From Mesorhizobium sp. (GTDB lineage: Bacteria; Pseudomonadota; Alphaproteobacteria; Rhizobiales; Rhizobiaceae): a DNA stretch of 64,000 nucleotides. This document shows positions 61,831 through 64,000 of this stretch, one piece after another. Every line of letters starts with the position of its first letter. Position 1 is the stretch's first letter. The stretch is from positions 62,001 to 126,000 of the forward strand of contig NZ_JAMLIG010000003.1 of NCBI RefSeq assembly GCF_023954305.1, in the 5' to 3' direction. The position numbers and the translations under genes are program-made. A model generated the notes under the pieces. It was not told the origin of the DNA. It made no database searches and saw only the letters and a program-made list of their open reading frames with translations.

Positions 61831-62991
61831 TTAGAAGTTTGCGCCGCTGATATCGCCGCCAAGGGCGTGGCGGCCACCGATCACAAACTGCTCGGCACTC
61901 ATGGCGATGTGCTTGGCCGCTGCGCGAACGTCGCGTTCGCGCCTCTCGAAGGGCTGGGACTCGGCAAGGGCTCGTGCTCCGATCAGATCGTTCACCCGCA
62001 GCACGACGCCCACTGCGACTTCAGCGGCGTGAGAACAGGCAAGCCGGTAGTTGATCCGGGCCGCAACCAGATCAGAGCCCTCGCTTTCGACGGACGCGCA
62101 CAAGGCCGACATGGCTGACCGCATGTAGGCGCCAGCCGCCCTGCACTTCGCAAGGCAGCGCCCGATCTCTGCGTGAGCCAGTTCGCGTTCTGCGACGGGG
62201 ACGGTGATGCCTTGACGACGGTGGCCGGAGCTGATCGAGATGAGCGCGTCGATTGCACCCTTGGCGATCCCAAGCGGCACAGTGGAAACGGTCCAGACAA
62301 AGGCGGAAATGCCCGGAAGGCGATAGACGACACCGGCGTGGGTAGGATTTGGCTGAAAGTCGCAAACAAATTCGACAGGCAGGAACGCCTCGTCTGCCTC
62401 GAAATCCCAGCTTCCGGTGCCTCTCATCCCTGACACATGCCAGTTGTCGATCAGATTGACGGCCTCACGAGGCAAGAACGCCAGAACGATCCGCCCATTT
62501 GCCGACCCCTTCCCTTCGTTCACCTCACAAAGTGCGGCAAAGGTCGTGGCGTGGGGCGCGCCGCTTGCAAAAGGCCACCGGCCGGTGATGCGGTATCCAG
62601 ACTTAGTAGGGACCGCCTTGCCAATCGCGCCTGTGCTTGAGGCGACGAAGGCCGACGGTTTCCCGAACACCTTCCGTGCGGCTTTTAACGGTAGATAGCC
62701 GCCAGCGCGCGAAATGCCGCCTCCGTTTCCGACGAGCCAGCCGATTGTCCCATCGAGTGCTGCGGCGTGCTCGACCACGGTCATGAAGTCGAGGGGCGAA
62801 AGCCCGCATCCGCCCAGTTGAGCTGGCAGCAGAAGGCGGAAGAACCCCGCTTCGCTCAAGGCACCAAACACCTCGTCTGACAGCCTTCGATCCGCGTCAA
62901 AGCGCTCGGATTGCTCTGCCAGCAGAGGGCGGATCTGTTCGAAGCTTTCGATCATGGTTGCGGCGGTCGATGCCGATTGTCCGTCCAGCAT
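61831..62991 (-). CDS. Acyl-CoA dehydrogenase-like flavoprotein (monooxygenase-type)
   Basis: The 386-residue protein has the acyl-CoA dehydrogenase/HpaH-DszC-like fold: EQSERFDADRRLSDEVFGAL, RLLLPAQLGGCGLSPLDFM, TGRWPFASGAPHATTFAAL, SGMRGTGSWDFEADEAFLP and a C-terminal helical bundle. The catalytic Glu of true acyl-CoA dehydrogenases is not evident, so a flavin-dependent monooxygenase using reduced flavin is more likely. AAGGAG six bases before the ATG at 62991 sets the start. Divergent from a LysR gene. Confidence 0.8.
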   Translation of the reverse strand: MLDGQSASTAATMIESFEQIRPLLAEQSERFDADRRLSDEVFGALSEAGFFRLLLPAQLGGCGLSPLDFMTVVEHAAALDGTIGWLVGNGGGISRAGGYLPLKAARKVFGKPSAFVASSTGAIGKAVPTKSGYRITGRWPFASGAPHATTFAALCEVNEGKGSANGRIVLAFLPREAVNLIDNWHVSGMRGTGSWDFEADEAFLPVEFVCDFQPNPTHAGVVYRLPGISAFVWTVSTVPLGIAKGAIDALISISSGHRRQGITVPVAERELAHAEIGRCLAKCRAAGAYMRSAMSALCASVESEGSDLVAARINYRLACSHAAEVAVGVVLRVNDLIGARALAESQPFERRERDVRAAAKHIAMSAEQFVIGGRHALGGDISGANF

Positions 62992-63074
62992 GATGATCTC
63001 CTTCCAGAATACCGGAATGGTCGGACTCGATGCGATGCGGGGCAACAGTAAAAAATTCGGGGCAAGGTGACTAC

Positions 63075-63089
63075 AATTCATCTAGAATT
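63075..63089. promoter_or_regulatory. Putative LysR box
   Basis: AATTCATCTAGAATT has perfect five-base arms (AATTC/GAATT) around a five-base centre, and contains the T-N11-A pattern of LysR sites. It lies in the 104-base gap between the flavoprotein gene and the divergent lysR-type gene. Confidence 0.5.
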
Positions 63090-63095
63090 CGACCC

Positions 63096-64000
63096 ATGCA
63101 CCGCCTTCCACCTCTTCGAGAGCTTCAGGCCTTCGAATCCGCGGCCCGCCTTCTGAGCTTCAGGAAGGCGGCCGAGGAACTGTCCGTCACACCCACAGCC
63201 GTCAGCCACCAGATACGGCTACTGGAACGCTATTGCGGCCAGCCCCTTTTCCAGCGCCAGCCGAGGCCCTTGCAGCTCACCACTGCGGGCGCACAGCTTC
63301 TGCCGGTTGTACGGGACGCTTTCCTGTCGATCTCGGACGAACTTGCCCGCCTTACCCCCGGCAGCCGGATCGGCCATCTTCGGGTGACGACAACCAGCGC
63401 CTTCGCCGCGCGCTGGTTGCTGCCGCGTCTGGAAAGCTGGCGAGCGGAGGCGCCGGGATCGACGCTCGACCTTGTGGGAACGGATACGGTGCTGAACCTT
63501 CGCACGGGCGAAGTTGACGTTGCGATCCGTTATACCCGACGGTTCCCGACAGACGGAGTCGCGGTGGAGCTACTTCGCGACACCTTCCACGTCGTTGCCG
63601 CGCCGTCGATGCTCCAGGGAGGCGTCGGGATGATCGAGCCTCAGGCGATCCTCGATCTGCCACGTGTCGAGGTCGGCTGGCCCCTGACCGACGTAGGTGC
63701 GCCTACTTGGCGTCACTGGGAGACTGCGGCCCGAGCGGCAGGCCACCGAATCAGCGGGACCGCCCGGCCACCGCAACTGAAATTCCACGAAGAGCACCAC
63801 GGGATCGAAGCGATCGTGGCCGGACAGGGTCTTGGGCTGTGTAGTGACGTCCTCGTTGCACGGGAGCTTCGCGATGGCCGTCTTCTGCGAGTCAGCGATA
63901 TCGTTCTGCCCGGTTACGGCTTCTATTTTGTCTATCGGGCCGAGCACCCGAGGCGCGGGGCCTTGGAAGCCCTGCTTCGCTGGATGCAGCGACAAGCCTC
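63096..64000 (+). CDS. LysR family regulator, GcvA-like (3' end outside window)
   Basis: The 301 visible codons start MHRLPPLRELQAFESAARLL, with the helix-turn-helix LSFRKAAEELSVTPTAVSHQI of the GcvA/AmpR subgroup. The effector domain follows (GSRIGHLRVTTTSAFAARWLLPRL, GEVDVAIRYTRRFP). The frame is still open at the window edge, but members are about 300 residues long, so it is nearly complete. It is divergent from the acyl-CoA-dehydrogenase-like gene, its likely target. Confidence 0.9.
   Translation, partial: MHRLPPLRELQAFESAARLLSFRKAAEELSVTPTAVSHQIRLLERYCGQPLFQRQPRPLQLTTAGAQLLPVVRDAFLSISDELARLTPGSRIGHLRVTTTSAFAARWLLPRLESWRAEAPGSTLDLVGTDTVLNLRTGEVDVAIRYTRRFPTDGVAVELLRDTFHVVAAPSMLQGGVGMIEPQAILDLPRVEVGWPLTDVGAPTWRHWETAARAAGHRISGTARPPQLKFHEEHHGIEAIVAGQGLGLCSDVLVARELRDGRLLRVSDIVLPGYGFYFVYRAEHPRRGALEALLRWMQRQA

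Noticed and set aside
1..64000. CRISPR array or tRNA/rRNA genes
   Set aside because: No regularly spaced repeats and no cloverleaf-like or rRNA-like conserved stretch was noticed on reading.

Overview
The window looks like accessory DNA (a large plasmid or a genomic island) of an alphaproteobacterium of the Hyphomicrobiales, perhaps a Mesorhizobium or Aminobacter relative. This rests on high GC, a Ros/MucR-type regulator, pRiA4b ORF-3 and IS66 pieces, the ParB-like/DUF932/DUF1173 plasmid gene set, TRAP and sugar-type ABC catabolic operons, and many partial transposases. No rRNA, tRNA, CRISPR array or replication initiator was seen.

Layout. 0-0.6 kb: a VapC-type toxin and the end of its antitoxin. 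0.7-6.4 kb: plasmid backbone module (long ParB-like protein, DUF932, DUF1173, one frameshifted neighbour). 6.5-10.7 kb: mercury resistance (merR divergent from merT-merP-merF-merA and a CcdA-like membrane gene) with a textbook 19-bp-spacer MerR operator. 10.8-11.4 kb: two small genes, one behind a perfect FNR/FixK box. 11.8-14.5 kb: one 876-residue protein joining an adenylation domain, a carrier domain and a membrane acyltransferase; its end abuts the scar of a GGDEF/EAL gene and a TniB scrap. 14.9-16.4 kb: divergent TetR and methyltransferase genes. 16.5-19.7 kb: a decayed and an intact cysteine-synthase-like gene, DUF4242 and LysR. 19.8-30.3 kb: two orphan TadG-like proteins flanking an IS256 element and a LacI-controlled TRAP transporter/M24 hydrolase operon. 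30.5-33 kb: PAS-GGDEF-EAL protein. 33.6-38.2 kb: two IS66 halves and a scrapyard of DsrE, SHOCT, CusA and CusB pieces. 38.7-48.1 kb: a six-gene hydantoinase/carbamoylase plus ABC importer operon with a divergent MarR regulator. 48.3-54.1 kb: an intact copper/silver-type efflux operon (small secreted protein, FixH-like, CusB, CusA). 54.2-61.8 kb: decay zone (second merA scrap, IS3, L,D-transpeptidase, bioB, thiE and IS110 fragments) around intact CMD-family, MucR and GGDEF-EAL genes. 61.8-64 kb: an acyl-CoA-dehydrogenase-like flavoprotein divergent from a LysR gene that leaves the window.

How it works together. There are two metal-resistance blocks (Hg and Cu/Ag), two importer-plus-hydrolase catabolic operons, each with its own regulator and palindromic operators, and two c-di-GMP enzymes plus the scar of a third. 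The best candidate for an undescribed system is the single-chain adenylation-carrier-acyltransferase protein. Functional assignments come from recognising family motifs by eye; no database search was run.
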